Shown in pieces: positions 1-12,944 of a DNA stretch of 62,000 bases; the first letter of the stretch is position 1, and every line of letters starts with the position of its first letter. The notes below the pieces were generated by a model. The model was not told the origin of the DNA. It saw only the letters and a list, made by a program, of their open reading frames with translations, and searched no databases. The DNA comes from Adiantum capillus-veneris (taxonomy: Eukaryota; Streptophyta; Polypodiopsida; Polypodiales; Pteridaceae): contig CM043942.1 in NCBI GenBank assembly GCA_014529385.2, positions 61,791,184 to 61,853,183 on the forward strand, given 5' to 3'. The position numbers and the translations under genes are program-made.

Positions 1-956
1 GAAGGCTATCAATTATAAAACCAAGATTTTAGAGTCTTTAATCTTCTTGACCAAAGGAGGGGCTTGAGGAATTGCCACCCATCCCTTTGGATTAGGTGGG
101 CCAAGTATAGACATCTATATATAAAAAAAAAGGGGGAACAAAAAACATAGATATGACTAAAAAAAAAAACATAGATATGACCCTACCTTAACCAATCACG
201 AGCCCAAAGGGTCCCAAATCCATCCACTTGGGTTAGGTGGGTCAAACTAAGGTGAGAGTTTAGATTCAAGTTAACGTATAACCAGACCTATCAGGAGCTC
301 ATGAGCGAAATTGGTGTGTGTGTTTATCATTGATCAATTGACATAATTCGACATGCACAAACTATTGAACCGGATCATATGTATGCACAAAAATGGGAAT
401 TAAAGTTTTCAAGAAGATGCAAATTAGACTTTACAAAATGATAAATTAAATTCATTGAGTTTTTATACAATTAACATCGAAGAGCAATAAAAATACAAAA
501 CATTTCCAACGACATTTCCATAATGTTAGGAATTGGAATCAACTTATTGCTATTGCTATAGTTTCCATTGTAAACCAAAGGAAAACTATTCTTACTTGTT
601 ACCCTACAAGAAACACATGCATGTAAATATTGGCATAACTTGAGAAAATAGGTGTCAATGACATAACATGGGAAAATAGGTCTCAATGACCCTTTTCTTT
701 TGTTCTTGGATCAAATCACAAAGAAAATAATAATTAAGTAGAGATTAGGTACACTTCTAAGAAATTGTAAAACATTCATCTAAAAAAATGGGTAACATTT
801 TACTCATATATTGGAAAAAGTATCAAAAAATCATTACTGTCATCTCAAAGGAGACCCCCACTTGAGGATTAAGGCTATTATCATAAAGTAAAGCTAACAA
901 TCTTCAATACATTTATAAACATTTAAGCCATTACTTTTGGTCTATCTAGTACAAAA

Positions 957-1150
957 CATGTTTAAATGTTCCAACATAAGTGTAATCTACAACTACTTTT
1001 ACCAAGCTGAATAATGAGATCAAACTACCAGTTCACACCATATATGAACTTCTCATGTTTAAATGTTCTAACATAAGTGTAATCTGCAACTACTTTTACC
1101 AAACTGACTAATGAGATCAAATAACCAGTTCACCATTTATGAACTTCTCA
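957..1150. repeat. Tandem duplication, two 97-bp units
   Basis: The unit starting catgtttaaatgttc at 957 is repeated at 1054 with a handful of substitutions and a small deletion near the end of the second unit (caccatatatgaac against caccatttatgaac). No coding content is seen. It is a simple local tandem duplication. Confidence 0.9.
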
Positions 1151-1177
1151 TGAACATACTATTGACACTGTGAGTGG

Positions 1178-1180
<3 letters not shown>

Positions 1181-1232
<52 letters not shown>
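1181..1232. repeat. Compound microsatellite (TG)n(AG)n
   Basis: An uninterrupted TG run from 1181 to about 1216 passes directly into an AG run to 1232. The apparent Cys-Val and Arg-Glu reading frame here is a microsatellite artefact. Confidence 0.97.
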
Positions 1233-1233
<1 letters not shown>

Positions 1234-2665
1234 TAAGACAATATCCCATATTCATCACGTGAACATGCCAATTTTCTCAGTTCAAGTCAAGAACCATCAA
1301 TCCAAACGCAAAACTCCACCATGCTATTCCAATGAAGATTGTCATCAACATCAAGTTGAGCCATGTATTATGTCTCGCCAAGGTGTGCATTAATGGTTTG
1401 GAAGACACACAAGCCACATGTGTCCATTGCTTTTAGGCACCATCCTATGCCACAAGTGTGTGTATCGTGTTAGGTGCATGACATAGCCAAACAAAACCCC
1501 TAAGTGATGATTAAAACATTCTTAGAGTTCCTATTGTAGAATGTCTATTACAACAAGTATATGATGCCAATACTTTGTCAACTAGTTCAAGTCCATATAC
1601 AAGGTTGCCTAAACAATGTATCAAAGTACCCATCACAATTAGCAACATAGCTATATGTGAACTACAAGTTATAGCCTAGGTCAAGAAGAAGCAACTGCAA
1701 ATTTCTCACCTAATCTATATAAAATGCATTTGTGAATCCATGATCAAGGTATGCCAACATCCTACTCAACTTTTTAGAAGCTAGGTTATTAGGCTTGAAA
1801 AGGACAAACATATTCCATTAGTACCATCATCCATCAATTATTGTATATGAGAGAGAGAGAGTATGTATATACTAATGTTTTTGCCATGGCCTTGCGGTGT
1901 TCCTGAAGTTTGTGGGTGTGTGAATTCATGTGAAGATATGCACAATCTCTAAGAAGCATGATAAGACTGTCTAAGTTCATGTGGTTGTATGTGCATGCGC
2001 TTGCATGGACAAGTGCGATCAATGGTATGAGGGGTATGCATAGGTGTGGGCAGGGAAGGCCTGTGCGACATGTGTAAGGTCTCAACTGCCTTAGTAGACA
2101 AAGGTCTCCATGTTAAATAATATCATCACTAGGCCATTTTGGTCATAAATAGAAAGTTTCTATTTTAGCAACCTTTCCATCCAAGATGGGCTATAGATGT
2201 AAAGATTGGTATAGACCTCTCAAAATGAAAATTCAACTTATTTTCATTTTCATCTACAGATAGTAAGTTTTGAGCATCTTGCACCTATCCGTGGAAATGC
2301 CCATCTTGTCTTAAAATATCCCGTCCTAAATTTTTATAAAATAAGATACTTTCTCTAAAAATTACTAGGAATAATAGGTGCATGTATCTTTACCTTGTTA
2401 CCCACAAGCTTGTCTCTTTAAAGCAATTTTCAGAATTTGAATTTTGATAACCTAAATTCACTCAATTCAATTAGTCTCAAGCCCGGGAATGTACTAGTAT
2501 CGATGTTTTAGGAAGATGCTGACGCTGAGTATCGCAAGTCCAAGACTTTTGAAATAGAGTATTTGGAGGGTTGTTGCTCTCCAAGCTATACTTTTTGCCA
2601 CAATCTTATGGAAATTTTGATGAAGGCTTTCTCTCCTCCATCAATGAAAATTCAAAGAGGTTGAA

Positions 2666-3005
2666 AACTTGCATGGGATTTCCAAGGTGACATCTTCTAC
2701 ATCAATGTGAAAAAGCTTGGATACATCTCCTCCGACCTAAAGAAGCTTTGGTGGGGAGAGGAGCTACGAGTCATCCAACTTTACTACTTCCTTGGTATCG
2801 ACCAAGATTACTACATCGTTATCTCTAAAGATAGAAACTTGCATAGGACTGCAAAGGTGGAATCTTCTATATCAATGTACAGAATCTTGGATGCATCTCC
2901 TGTGACCTAAAGAAGCTTCGATGGGGAGAAGAGCTAAGAGTCATCCAACTTTAGGCTACTTCCTTGGTACTATCCAAGATTATTACATCCTTTATCTCTA
3001 AAGAT
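2666..3005. repeat. Tandem duplication, two 170-bp units
   Basis: The segment beginning aacttgcatggga at 2666 recurs at 2836 as aacttgcataggact. Both copies run on through gacctaaagaagctt and gagtcatccaacttta to tatctctaaagatgg. Divergence is moderate, with small indels such as the extra ggc in the second unit. A 67-codon plus-strand frame crosses the junction, but I see no reason to treat it as a gene. Confidence 0.85.
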
Positions 3006-6000
3006 GGCATTGAGATGATCTTAATAAATGGGTCTTCAATAAAGTGGCAAATGTGATTCCAAGATGTAGGATAAAACCCATTTCTATCCCTAACATCTTT
3101 TTCCCAAATAAGAGATTCATATTTTACGAACCTCTTCTTGATGTATGTAAACGTTGCTACTCAAATCAATAGTGGATTGTAAAACTTTAATTATAAACAC
3201 TTATCATTTGTACCTCCGGGGATTCACTATTACCTATGAGGGGACGTCACTTATGAACAAACCTCGAGCCAAAACTCTCCTATATACGAAACCATGCATA
3301 CTGACCTAACCCCTATCTACAGAGATCATATAACTTACATAAACCCCTACAGATGGATTTTTGAGTATTTCCAAAAGACCTCCTATCTTATGTGTACTAA
3401 CCCTATTATGTTGTTGAATGAAAATAAGCAATCCTTGACTAAATTTTGCCAACAATTATACATGTCAATACTCAATTTATTCTTGTGATGAATTGATATC
3501 AAAGTTCAATATGTTTAGAAAAAACAAAGTTCTAACAAACAACACTTTCTAGCCAATCGAGTGCCACTCAAATCTAAAGATTTTGTTTAATTACAAGCAT
3601 CATATTAACTTACTGCGATATATCAATAGCACATGCAAACAAGGCCTCATTTATAAACCCCTATGTATACAAAATTTCCCCTTTCTTCACACCCCTTAAG
3701 TAACTTTCAATGGCATTCATAAAACCCTAAATAAAAATTTATTTTTATATTTTTCAATATTAAAAATCTTTTTGTGGATGACACAATCATACTGTACATG
3801 ATTTTTTGGGGGGGAGACAAATACAATCGCTTTGAGTCTTCACAATGCCATACCATATTGTAATTTAGCCAAAACTAGTCACTTGTTCACTTTTTGATCA
3901 AATAAGCCTACAATCATGCTCCTTGTTATATTTTTTTTTCCCCAAAACTTGATACTTTTAAAGCCTTTCGACAAAATTTTGGCAAAATATGAAAAAATGT
4001 CAACACCTTATTTAGATAGTAACTAAGCTGTAGAAAATCCTCACCAAATAGTATTTTAAAAATAGACAAAGGGAAATTTTTAAATAAAGAGCTTAACCCT
4101 CACTGTACACATCACCCTACATAAAGAGTATACACATGGAAGTCATATACGGTCCAAAAATTATTGACACGACTTGAAGAAAAGAAGCCTCTAAAGTTCC
4201 GAGACTTTTATGAAAAAATCATTCCCATTATCCTTCTAAGAAAGTTTTAAATTCTTCTTAAAATGCTGAAGTACACACCCATTTCTAGCTGAAAGAAAAA
4301 TAGCAAAAATTTAGGGTCTTTCTAAGCATGACTTTTCACTTTTGCAGATTGACCTAGCTTCACATTTCATAGAATTTTTTGTTACCATGATTATGAGAGA
4401 CAATTAAAAGCTTCATCAAAGCACTACCAATTCTAGTATCTCTTGTTTTAGGAGCTCATGGTGCTTTTGTAAGCCATAGTGTGGTAATTCTATTGGATAC
4501 ATGTAAAACTTGAAAAATTGTAAAAAGTGATTTATTACATGAAATTATTTAATTGAGGAATCAGCAATCTATGATTTTTAAATAGTAAAATGGAATTTAC
4601 TTTTTTATATATAGGAAACAACTCTTTGTCTTATGGGACTAATGGATGCTTAACTTTTTTGAACAGTGAAATTTTTTTGACCTGAAAGAAGAAGAATTGA
4701 AGGCTCAATTTTTCCTTTATGCAGACTTTTTTCCAAAAGGAGTAAAGAGGTTTTCAAGTGTCTTTTTTGTGTGGGGATAGTTTTTCTATGTGAAAAAAAT
4801 GGCAGAAATAATAGTCCCTTGTAGGAACTTCAACAAAGAATATGTTATGAAGTGCGTAGTGCCACATGCCTTCAAAATTCAAGCGTAGTTAATTGCATCT
4901 CGAGAGATGTCGTCAATTTGCATCCTTTGAAAAAAGCCCAGAGCTTCTTGGCCTTGCCTCTATTCGGCATATCTTGCAATCAAAACACTCTGAGAGAGGG
5001 CATCTGAAAGGGGCATCTCTTTAAGCACTTTTTTGTGCTTTAAAGTAGACGACACTCGACAAACATGTCAACCAAGGTATGGCCAAGCACGATGTTTTCT
5101 TTCGATAGCCCTTGATGAACAATATGATCATGAATTTGCCTATATCAATATCTTGCAATATGGTAGCACAAATGTCTTTCTCTTCAATTTTTGAATGCAA
5201 TTCTATGTGCATACAATAGTATGATAGCGCAAATGCAACTCTTTCCCTTCAATTTTGAATCCTCTTTTAGGTTCAAGTTAGCTATTGTATCTGAGACATT
5301 TTTACATGTACTCCCATTTCTATAAAGCATGTACCATTGGGAACACTCACTTTTGAAGCTTTGAAACAAGCTGATGTATGTAAGATGTATCAAAGAGTAT
5401 GTCCCCCGAACTTCATTTTTGAATCTCTATGTAGGTTGAAACACCGTTCCATATTGATATTTTTACTAGGCTTTCACAATATACATAAAAAGAGAGGTAG
5501 AATGAAAGAGGTAACTCTATCATAGTTGACTAGTCTTTTTTTTTTTTTGTGTGTGTAATATTTTCAACCAACCTCAAGTATAGTTATGTTGACAATGGGT
5601 TTTGTCCAACATTTGTTGCATATTAGAAGTTACAACTTGGGGGGTTCACCTTTTAATATCCTCCTATATAACGTGTGTTCATGGGGTATTAAACCCCCTC
5701 TCTTTTAACATGTTTAAATGAATAAAATGATATTTTTTTAAATAATTGAATATAAAAACTTCTTATTTTAATGTATCTCTATTACAATGTCTAAAATTTT
5801 GTATTCTAAAACCTTTTCCTTCGAACTCACGTTATACATTAACATGATTACATAATGCACCCCTCGAGGTTATAAGTGACAGGATAATTAAGACTTGAGT
5901 CCCTGTTTTATTTTTTGACCAAATATTTTGCACTTTCTTTTTCTTTTTATCTACACAACATTTGATAGTTTTGACATGGCATTTCTAACTCTTACATATT

Positions 6001-6730
6001 GAACCATTCTACAAAAAGGGATGAAAGACCTTAAATCTATCTCTATCTACATAGCTTCATTTAGAAGGATCATTCCTCTATCATCTCCACTTATAGTAAT
6101 CGTAACTAGTGAAATAATTAAATGTACTTAGTGCTTTAACATTCTAAGAGCAATGAGAAAAGAACTACTTTTTATATAGAAAATAATCAATTTACCATCA
6201 TACCACATGACAATTTCATATCTAAAAAATACTCTAATTTTCACCTCTTATAGTTCCTTAAAAATAGCACATGATATTAACTTTTTCAAAAAACCAAACC
6301 CATTTCCCTTGTCACTAATCCCACTAACCACTTAAGTTCCCAAATGGAAAAATAAACTATCTTTTTTGAGTCTAGGAATATCCACATTATAACTCAAACA
6401 TACAACTAAATATTGCTAAGTAGAACCAACACATAATAACTTTCTCCCCCAAAAAAAACACGTTTCCTCTATTTTAGATTCAATTTTGATGCTCAATTTT
6501 GATGAATTGTCATAGCTTGAAACAAGTTCATTGTCATGACATGGGCGAGAAAATTCTTGATAAGATTGCTATGCTTGACAATGCTTTGGTTGATGTATAT
6601 GGCAAATGTGGATCCCTACCAGGAGATGGTGCCAAGAGTGCATGCAGCTTGAGGTAGTTGTTGCTGCAAAGCTCCCTCTTTCGCTTTCGAATGTTCCTCT
6701 GCTATAGCATCTTTCTCCCTCTCTCCCTGT

Positions 6731-6735
<5 letters not shown>

Positions 6736-6786
<51 letters not shown>
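6736..6786. repeat. (CT)n microsatellite
   Basis: A pure CT tract of about 51 bp inside duplication copy 1. The same tract in copy 2 is about 77 bp. Short Arg-Glu and Leu-Ser frames over it are artefacts. Confidence 0.97.
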
Positions 6787-6789
<3 letters not shown>

Positions 6790-7170
6790 AAAGCTCAAGC
6801 TCGGGTCAAGCTCAAGCTGTTCAACTCATGCACCAATTTTTTTCTGGCTAGAATATAATTCTCATGCAAATTTGGAAGGTGAGCTCTTGGGCCTATGTCA
6901 CACGCGGATGCATCGCACACATATCCCGGTTTGCAGTGTGAATTTTCCAATTGAAAGCACGACCTTTGCAAAAGAAACTAAATGATGCATAACTTTGTAA
7001 AGAACTCACTTATCATTGGTAGCAACTTCTCCATGACTACCTCAGCATGCTCTAAGACGCCTGTCACAAAACATGTGCACGTGTTCAATTGAGAGTGAGC
7101 CTACTTGCTTCAAGCACGTGTTTCTGATTGGACATATAAGATGATTCAACAATTATCATTGAATCTTAGG

Positions 7171-7451
7171 TTGTATGTGTTCACTGTGAGAGCATTGGGT
7201 GCAGAAGTGATGTACTGTATGTGTTCACTGTGAGAGCGCTAGGTGCAAAAGCGATGCACTGTGCATGCAGAGTGTGAGGGAGGAAAAGAGTAGAAGACAC
7301 ACTGTGAGGGTGGAACAACCTTTAAGAATGTGCTGAGGAGCTCCTTATCCTTTGTGTATATAAAGAATAAGAAATGTGTATGTACATATAGTGGGTGATC
7401 GAACACCAGAAGTTTGGTCTCGGGCAAATGTGCAATGCCTTTACCCCAACA
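7171..7451 (-). mobile_element. Copia A, 3' LTR (approximate 5' edge)
   Basis: The sequence ends tttaccccaaca at 7451, exactly like the LTRs of copia B, and is followed by a purine-rich tract on the minus strand (atatcccatgtaaag on plus), as expected for the polypurine tract beside a 3' LTR of a minus-strand element. The low-coordinate edge is uncertain because a 45-bp unit (tgtatgtgttcactgtgag) is duplicated at 7171 and 7216. The length of about 240-280 bp fits the short LTRs of copia B. A second copy lies in the duplicated block at about 14657-14937. Confidence 0.65.
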
Positions 7452-8368
7452 ATATCCCATGTAAAGGTGATGCATTGATAAGTAAATGCTACTAGCTAAC
7501 CTACTAGTATGTACAAGAAAATAGGTGAGAGACTTGCTCAACCTATTCCCACTGGCTTGCTCAATCGATCTACATGCAACCCTATTGGCTCTAGCGATAG
7601 GTGAGCATGTGTATTCATGCTAGAGCCTACATGTAAATCTGGTAGACAAATCTGTATGGTATGCAAAACTCCACTATGAATCATGCTAGTGTCAGTCATC
7701 TTACGATTGGTAATTCATGCTAGAAATGCTCCCATTACAGCTGCTAGGTCGTGCCTCGGCACTAGTAGGTCATACATGAGATGCCTGAACACTGACAAAA
7801 TCTATGCAATCCTGATTGTCCTAGCCTCCCCTGTGCTATTTGCATATACTACATCATCAAGTATGAGTGTTTCAAAGCCGACACTGGGATAGTTATGTCC
7901 TAGCACCAACTCATCAACCTCTAGCATGAGCATATCAAAGAACTCCATGTCTGTCATCTCTGCTTGTGTCTTTAGGGAGAAGACCCGCTCTACTTCTACC
8001 TACATAGACCCTAACAACACCTATTGTGTCTTACTAGAGCACTGCCACTCTACCTCTATCTCCATAGAGTCTACTGGGACGTCTTGCATAGCTAAATGCT
8101 CTGTCTCGTGAGCATGGTGGAGATCACCTGTGAAGGAGACACGTCTCATCTCTCGCTCAAATCATGCCAATAACAAAACTAAGACTATGCCATCATGTAC
8201 CTTAGACACGTGCATAGTATATACCAAGCCACTACGAGCTCCCTTGGCAATCATCGATGAACCACAATGCATCTAGAAAGATTTCTTTCTAAGTAGTATT
8301 TGACACCCACAATCTGCTAAGTGTCTCACTGAGATCAAGCTCTGTCTTAGATGAGGAACACAACGCAC
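7452..8368 (-). mobile_element. Copia A, degenerate 3' internal region
   Basis: This stretch parallels the region between the 3' LTR and the hAT insertion in copia B. Shared phrases include the block around gtgtcttactagagcactgccactct and the gacaccca/tgatctctaagc region. It is full of stops in all frames, and I see no reverse transcriptase or integrase motif. It stops matching copia B near 8368, where unrelated DNA begins. Confidence 0.5.
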
Positions 8369-10746
8369 ATGTTGATAGCCGTTTTTTCGGCTCTTTGTAA
8401 TTGCCACAGTGAGTTACCTCACCCTACCAAAATCACCCAAACACTGTGGCTATCCCTACCATTTCACTGTACATAGGCGTGCGTGAGTCACGGGACTTTT
8501 CCCATATCTTCTTAAAAACCCTCAGCTAGCTAGTCACTGGGCTAGGTGAGCCAAAAAAAATAAAAATAATAAAAAAATAAAAGTATATTATGGCCTCTTT
8601 GTGTGTAAATATTTCATTGTATATATGGCCTAAATATAGGGATTTTTAAATAATTATTTTGGTATTTTATTTAAATATTTCTACTTAGGTGTGTGTTTTA
8701 TTAAACCTATGTACACCTTCTTTCATCCTCTTACACCATATATATATATATATTTTTTGCCAATATGTACATACTCTAACCTCATATTTTTCCTTTATAC
8801 AAATCACTCCCACATTTTCACCCTCACCCTCGTGAAAACAAAAAATTGATTTCTACTCATTGGTTACTTTTATTATATTATTTACTTGCATACATTTTCC
8901 TCTTTCACCCAAAATAATTCAAGGAGGGACCCTATCATATGATTCCAATATCTTTCCATATCCATAACTCCTCCATATTTTTATTATTATTTTTACTCAT
9001 TATTCTAACACCATGTGCTCATTGAGCTAAAGTCCATGAATAGTCCATACACTAGTCCCACCATGTATATATTTCTTATTTCACCAATAATCCTCCTCCA
9101 TGCATGGGTCAAGGGCAACTTGAATGCTTTGTATTATAATATGACAAAGGAGGGGCTCACTCTTGGATGCATTGTACAAATTCAACAAAGGAGAGGACCA
9201 CTAAAAGACTTTTGCAGGCCTAAAAAACAGGCTTTTTGGTGAGAATTTTGGCACCTATCCCACTTCGAATTTGGAGCGGTGGTCAAAAGAGAAAATGTAG
9301 CCCATGCTCTGAATAATCACCTCAAATTTTTTCATGATTTTTGGAGCTACCAGCTGTGAGCTATGATTTTTTTAGTGGACCCCAGTTTTCCCATGCTATG
9401 CAGCCACACTCTCTCTTCCACTTTATCATTTTCCTCTTTCACACACACTTCTCCACTCATCATCCCCATCTCTCTCACCACTCCTCTCTGCACACTACTC
9501 ACCTTCTCCTCAACCTTGAAGAATAAGAGAAACCATGGTGAACTCATACCTCCCACACACAATTCCATTCCAAAATTGACCACCTAGTCTCATTTTTCCT
9601 CCTCCAAATTACCCATATCTATCAAAAAACCACAAAATTCAGCCTTTTCTCTTAAAAGACAGCATCATGGTGGTTGATTACTCAACTTCAATTACCTTGT
9701 CTTTCAAGGAAGGTCAAGAGTGGAGAAAAAATGTACCGTCAAAGCTAGTGGATCGACAACAAGCGTCAAAATTGGCCCTACTCAAGACACTTGGAGCATC
9801 AACCTTGTAAGAAATCCACCTTTTCTTACCTCTTAAGAGTTTTTCTTCCTTATTTGTATCCTACATGGATACTCCCATTGTAAATATCCAATTCCATTTG
9901 TAAATTAATACTAACTCTACTAACACTAACCCACTATGAAAAGTCCTATCACCTCCATTTCTCTCCTCTCTCTTTCCCCACCAACTTCTTGATAATTCCA
10001 AGCAAAAGAAATTAGATAAATTGCTGAAAATCTAACCCAACCATGGTTAGAGGAGTAACCCTAGCCTTCAAAATTGCTATAAAAGGAGGGTGTAGCTAGC
10101 ATAAAAGAGGGGAGCCATAAGCAAGAGCACTATGCTATAGCTTGAGAAGCCAAGCTCAACCTCTCTAGAAGGAGCTCTTGAGTGGAAGCTCATTGTCTTA
10201 TGCATGTGCATGTGTTGTAATAGGGGATTAGCAAGGGAAATCTATGCCATTGTAAGAGAGAGAGTGATCATTCAATTGAGAGTAGGAAATCTATCATTTC
10301 TCCTACTAGTGTAAGCCCGACATTCGCTGAATCAAGGAGGGTGGATTTGGACTAAGCTTGGATACTTTGTCTCCCTTCCAACGTGAAGTAATGGACAACA
10401 ATGATGCGTAAGTGTCTTGGTGTTTTTTGTTAAGTTCTTGATAGCTTGTCTCTGGTGTTGTCATCAATCTAGCCATAAATCCCACATACTGTAAGAGGGC
10501 GACAGGGTGGAGAGGACTCCCCTGGCCTTAAGACAGTGATTGGGGTGGCTTTTCTTGTGATGTGTTGTGGTGAAATTTACGCAAGCTATGTTGAACAAGT
10601 ACTAATCTCACTTTGCTTTGTCATGACAGATTTGTAAGAAGGTATTAATGCAACAAGCACCCCCTCCCCCTTTCTCTCTCTTTCTTAAATATATAGTTGT
10701 GTTTGCTTGATCATCGCCGATACGTTTCAAAGCAGCCCGAGCACTA

Positions 10747-10811
<65 letters not shown>

Positions 10812-11075
10812 TTTAGTGTGTGAGAGTATTCCATTGGTGTTAGGGTTAGTGTAAATTCCTTGCTTGTTTGTGGGTTGCTCTAACGATTCTCCTCTTTTGC
10901 GTCCTAGTTCGCTCTTAAACTAGGTGGTGCCCCTTGTGTAGTTGGGATTTGGTGGTGGGTTTGTTGTTTTGGTTTGTGTTGTGTTGTGCCCCAGCCCCAT
11001 TGAGCAGCACGGGAGCCTTGAAGGGTGTCTAGAGGCCACTCTTCTTGTTGCCCGCCCCGGACCGCCTCAATGTCA
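8369..11075. other. Unclassified insert in copia A, possible LTR-like sequence
   Basis: Copia A similarity breaks off near 8368 and resumes near 11076, so about 2.7 kb has been added between them. The insert begins TGTTGATAGCC, is AT-rich, and contains a good TATA box (tataaaagg near 10078), which would fit a long plant LTR or a solo LTR. I could not find a convincing terminal CA plus target-site duplication at the right edge, nor any coding motif. A CT microsatellite sits at 10746-10808. What it is remains open. Confidence 0.4.
10746..10808. repeat. (CT)n microsatellite
   Basis: A CT tract of about 60 bp with one interruption (ctatct), inside the unclassified insert. Confidence 0.95.
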
Positions 11076-11534
11076 TAGCCTATACGATGCACCAAGTTTG
11101 GGCAATGAAAAGCAAACATCTCTTGCACGTGCAATGTCAAACGCCAAACCATTGGCCAAATGCACATAGCCAAATTTTCCACTGGAAAAAGTGCTAAACT
11201 AGTCACGGTGTGGTGTGACATGAAAGATTGAATCCTCATCTAGTAACCAACGTGGAGAAGTGTCACCTCTCAAAAACATGTAAGCAGGAGGAACACTAAA
11301 AGCAAATGTGACATCACCGTCACTAGCATATGAAGCCACCACTCTAGCATGTGTCAAAACCTCATCTGCATCTTGCATATAGTTCCAATTATGTCTCGTA
11401 CGTCTAAAACAACGATGACTAATGTTCCTTGTGTGAACACAATGCCAACAAAGCAAGTATCGACAACTACAAGACGGCCATCTCTCATGAGTCATCACTG
11501 TAGACTCTAAACTGTCACACATATTTGCAACCAT
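11076..11534 (-). pseudogene. Ty1/copia gag zinc knuckle and protease remnant (copia A)
   Basis: The minus-strand frame first shows a zinc-knuckle-like segment (CWHC, then a second Cys about ten residues on, with Asn in place of the usual His). It then shows the copia-type protease start WLLDEDSIFHVTPHRD, followed in the same frame by a TAG stop and FSTF and then LANGLAFDI. In Ty1/copia polyproteins this order, gag CCHC then aspartic protease, leads into integrase and RT. Here the catalytic DSG/DTG triad reads DED, a stop lies inside the protease, and nothing recognisable as integrase or RT follows. Copia B has the same region at 30873. Confidence 0.7.
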
Positions 11535-12173
11535 AAGTGAATGTCAAGAAACTATGGCAATAAAATTGGTAGAGTCTCTCTTGTAAGCTAAGTAGAAAAC
11601 TCAAGTACAATCTCTACCATAAACCATACCAAACTCGCAACAAAGTGGGAGATCACTCAACCACTATACAATTATGGAAACCATGATCAAAGGCATCAAA
11701 CCCGATGCTTGTATATGCATAAAACCATCTCCACAATCTGCTATATCTACAACCATACAATCTGGGACAAACAACTCAAGCGAGCATAAAGCACATAACC
11801 ATATATGCAAGTAGTGAGAAAACTAGTTCAAAACACATCCCAGAAGAGAAACTGCCTGCAAAAATCTACAAAAGTACTTGGCAAAGTTTGTAGCCACACG
11901 AGCATATGCAACTCTCACTCTTGTGAGAGTGTGTACAAAGGTGACAAAAACTATCAAAGTGGGAGTCAAACACTTGACCACTAAACCATGAGAGAGCAAA
12001 ACTACATATATGTATAAAACATGGTGAGAATTTGGAAAAAATTCGGAAAAGTTTCCTCTATAAACTGAGTAAAGACTCAAAACATCTCAGCCATAAACAA
12101 TCGGCACCACAACAATGCATAAAATGCATCAATGAAGCCTTTTCGATAATGTGCAAAATAGAGATTCGTTCTC
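11535..12173 (-). mobile_element. Copia A, decayed gag/leader region
   Basis: Non-coding on inspection. It resembles the equivalent 5' part of copia B: phrases such as tggaaaaaattcggaaaagtttcctctataaact and caaagtgggag recur in similar order around 31600-31760. The element's 5' LTR and primer site are missing here, because the similarity ends where a gypsy RNase H fragment begins near 12174. Confidence 0.5.
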
Positions 12174-12539
12174 TCATCCACATATGTCATACACCAAGTC
12201 AAAAGTGTCTAAACGCTGAAAATGAAGTTGCGAAAGGAAATTTTCCCACCTCATTTGTTTGTTGGAGAGCTTGGTTTGTGTCATGAAGTACTTAAGGCTT
12301 TGGTGATCCGTCCACAGAATGAAACGAGTCCCCAATAAATAGTGCTTCCACGAGTCTGAGGCATGTAGAACTGCGAGGAGTTCCTTTTCATATATGCCTA
12401 GAGCTTGCTCAACAGGGTCTAGCCTTTGACTTTCATAGGCTATGGTGTGCCCTTCTTGGAGTAAAACAGCTCCAAGGCAATCACCACAAGCGTCACATTG
12501 GACCTCAAATGGCTTTGAGAGATCCGGCAGTGTAAGCAC
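12174..12539 (-). pseudogene. Ty3/gypsy RNase H fragment
   Basis: A 121-codon minus-strand frame shows the RNase H signature of Ty3/gypsy retrotransposons: an acidic start in VQCDACGDCLGAVLLQEG, the EKELLAVLHA helix with the catalytic Glu, and LWTDHQSLKYF with the catalytic Asp. It ends in the DLVYDICG segment, where the family normally has a D-x-x-Y-x-x-G stretch. Reverse transcriptase is absent upstream and integrase is absent downstream. It is a stranded piece of a gypsy element of a different family from the two complete ones further on. Confidence 0.9.
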
Positions 12540-12944
12540 ATGTTGAGAAAATTCAATTTGGCAGCAACTTTGGTTGGTTTCCTAATTCTTACCTGATGAT
12601 CGTATCTCCAAGCCGCAAATCCCAGCTGATAGAGTTAGTCTTTGAATTCAAAGTTCCCCGTGCTTATCACCCTTCGATTTTATCGGGCCCTCTTCGCGAG
12701 GTCGTCCAAACTGCCAAAATCAAACTGGTACCATGGTGTTAGGAATTAACGCCGACTTCAAACTGTAATATCCCTTCGGTCCAGACTTTGAGCCCGGACT
12801 TTGATTGAGGCGCTATTAGCCTGTTAACTCCATTGGATTCCTACCACCCTATAAAACCCGTCAAGGCCTAAAAAATGCCAGATGGCATGATTTCCAATGC
12901 AATCAACCCGGCCCATAACTGGCTCCCAAAAAATCTTAGATGGC
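12540..12944. other. Unclassified low-copy segment between gypsy fragment and duplication
   Basis: About 400 bp with higher GC than its surroundings (for example tcgggccctcttcgcgaggtcg). No domain is visible in any frame. It may be the flank of the truncated gypsy element. The duplicated block starts abruptly at 12945. Confidence 0.4.

Larger units (their letters stand above)
1..5483. other. AT-rich non-coding DNA, no gene recognised
   Basis: I find no coding region with a recognisable domain in this stretch. All open frames are short (under about 85 codons), unsupported by motif content, and occur on both strands as expected by chance. The DNA is AT-rich with homopolymer A and T runs, two local tandem duplications and one compound microsatellite, listed separately. 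It could be old, unrecognisable transposon sequence. The right edge is the start of a block duplicated again at 12945. Confidence 0.6.
5484..7744. repeat. Segmental duplication, copy 1 (2.26 kb)
   Basis: This block, from cataaaaagagag to cccattacagctgc, recurs almost base for base at 12945-15230. The visible differences are a 1-base change in a T run, a handful of substitutions and a (CT)n tract 26 bp longer in copy 2. The block contains non-coding DNA, a CT microsatellite and the 3' LTR of copia A with the start of its internal region. In this copy the copia sequence continues naturally past 7744, so this is likely the source copy. No target-site duplication or terminal repeat bounds it. Confidence 0.95.

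Noticed and set aside
3720-3735. Telomere-like ccctaaa
   Set aside because: A single unit in AT-rich DNA, not an array.
6616-6858. Open frames of Arg-Glu and Leu-Ser repeats
   Set aside because: They translate (CT/GA)n microsatellites; the same holds at 14029-14471, 42179-42949, 43412-43792, 44144-44585 and 45231-45730.
7239-7541. 100-codon minus-strand frame, identical at 14725-15027
   Set aside because: Conservation is due to the recent segmental duplication; the frame overlaps a copia LTR and its polypurine tract.
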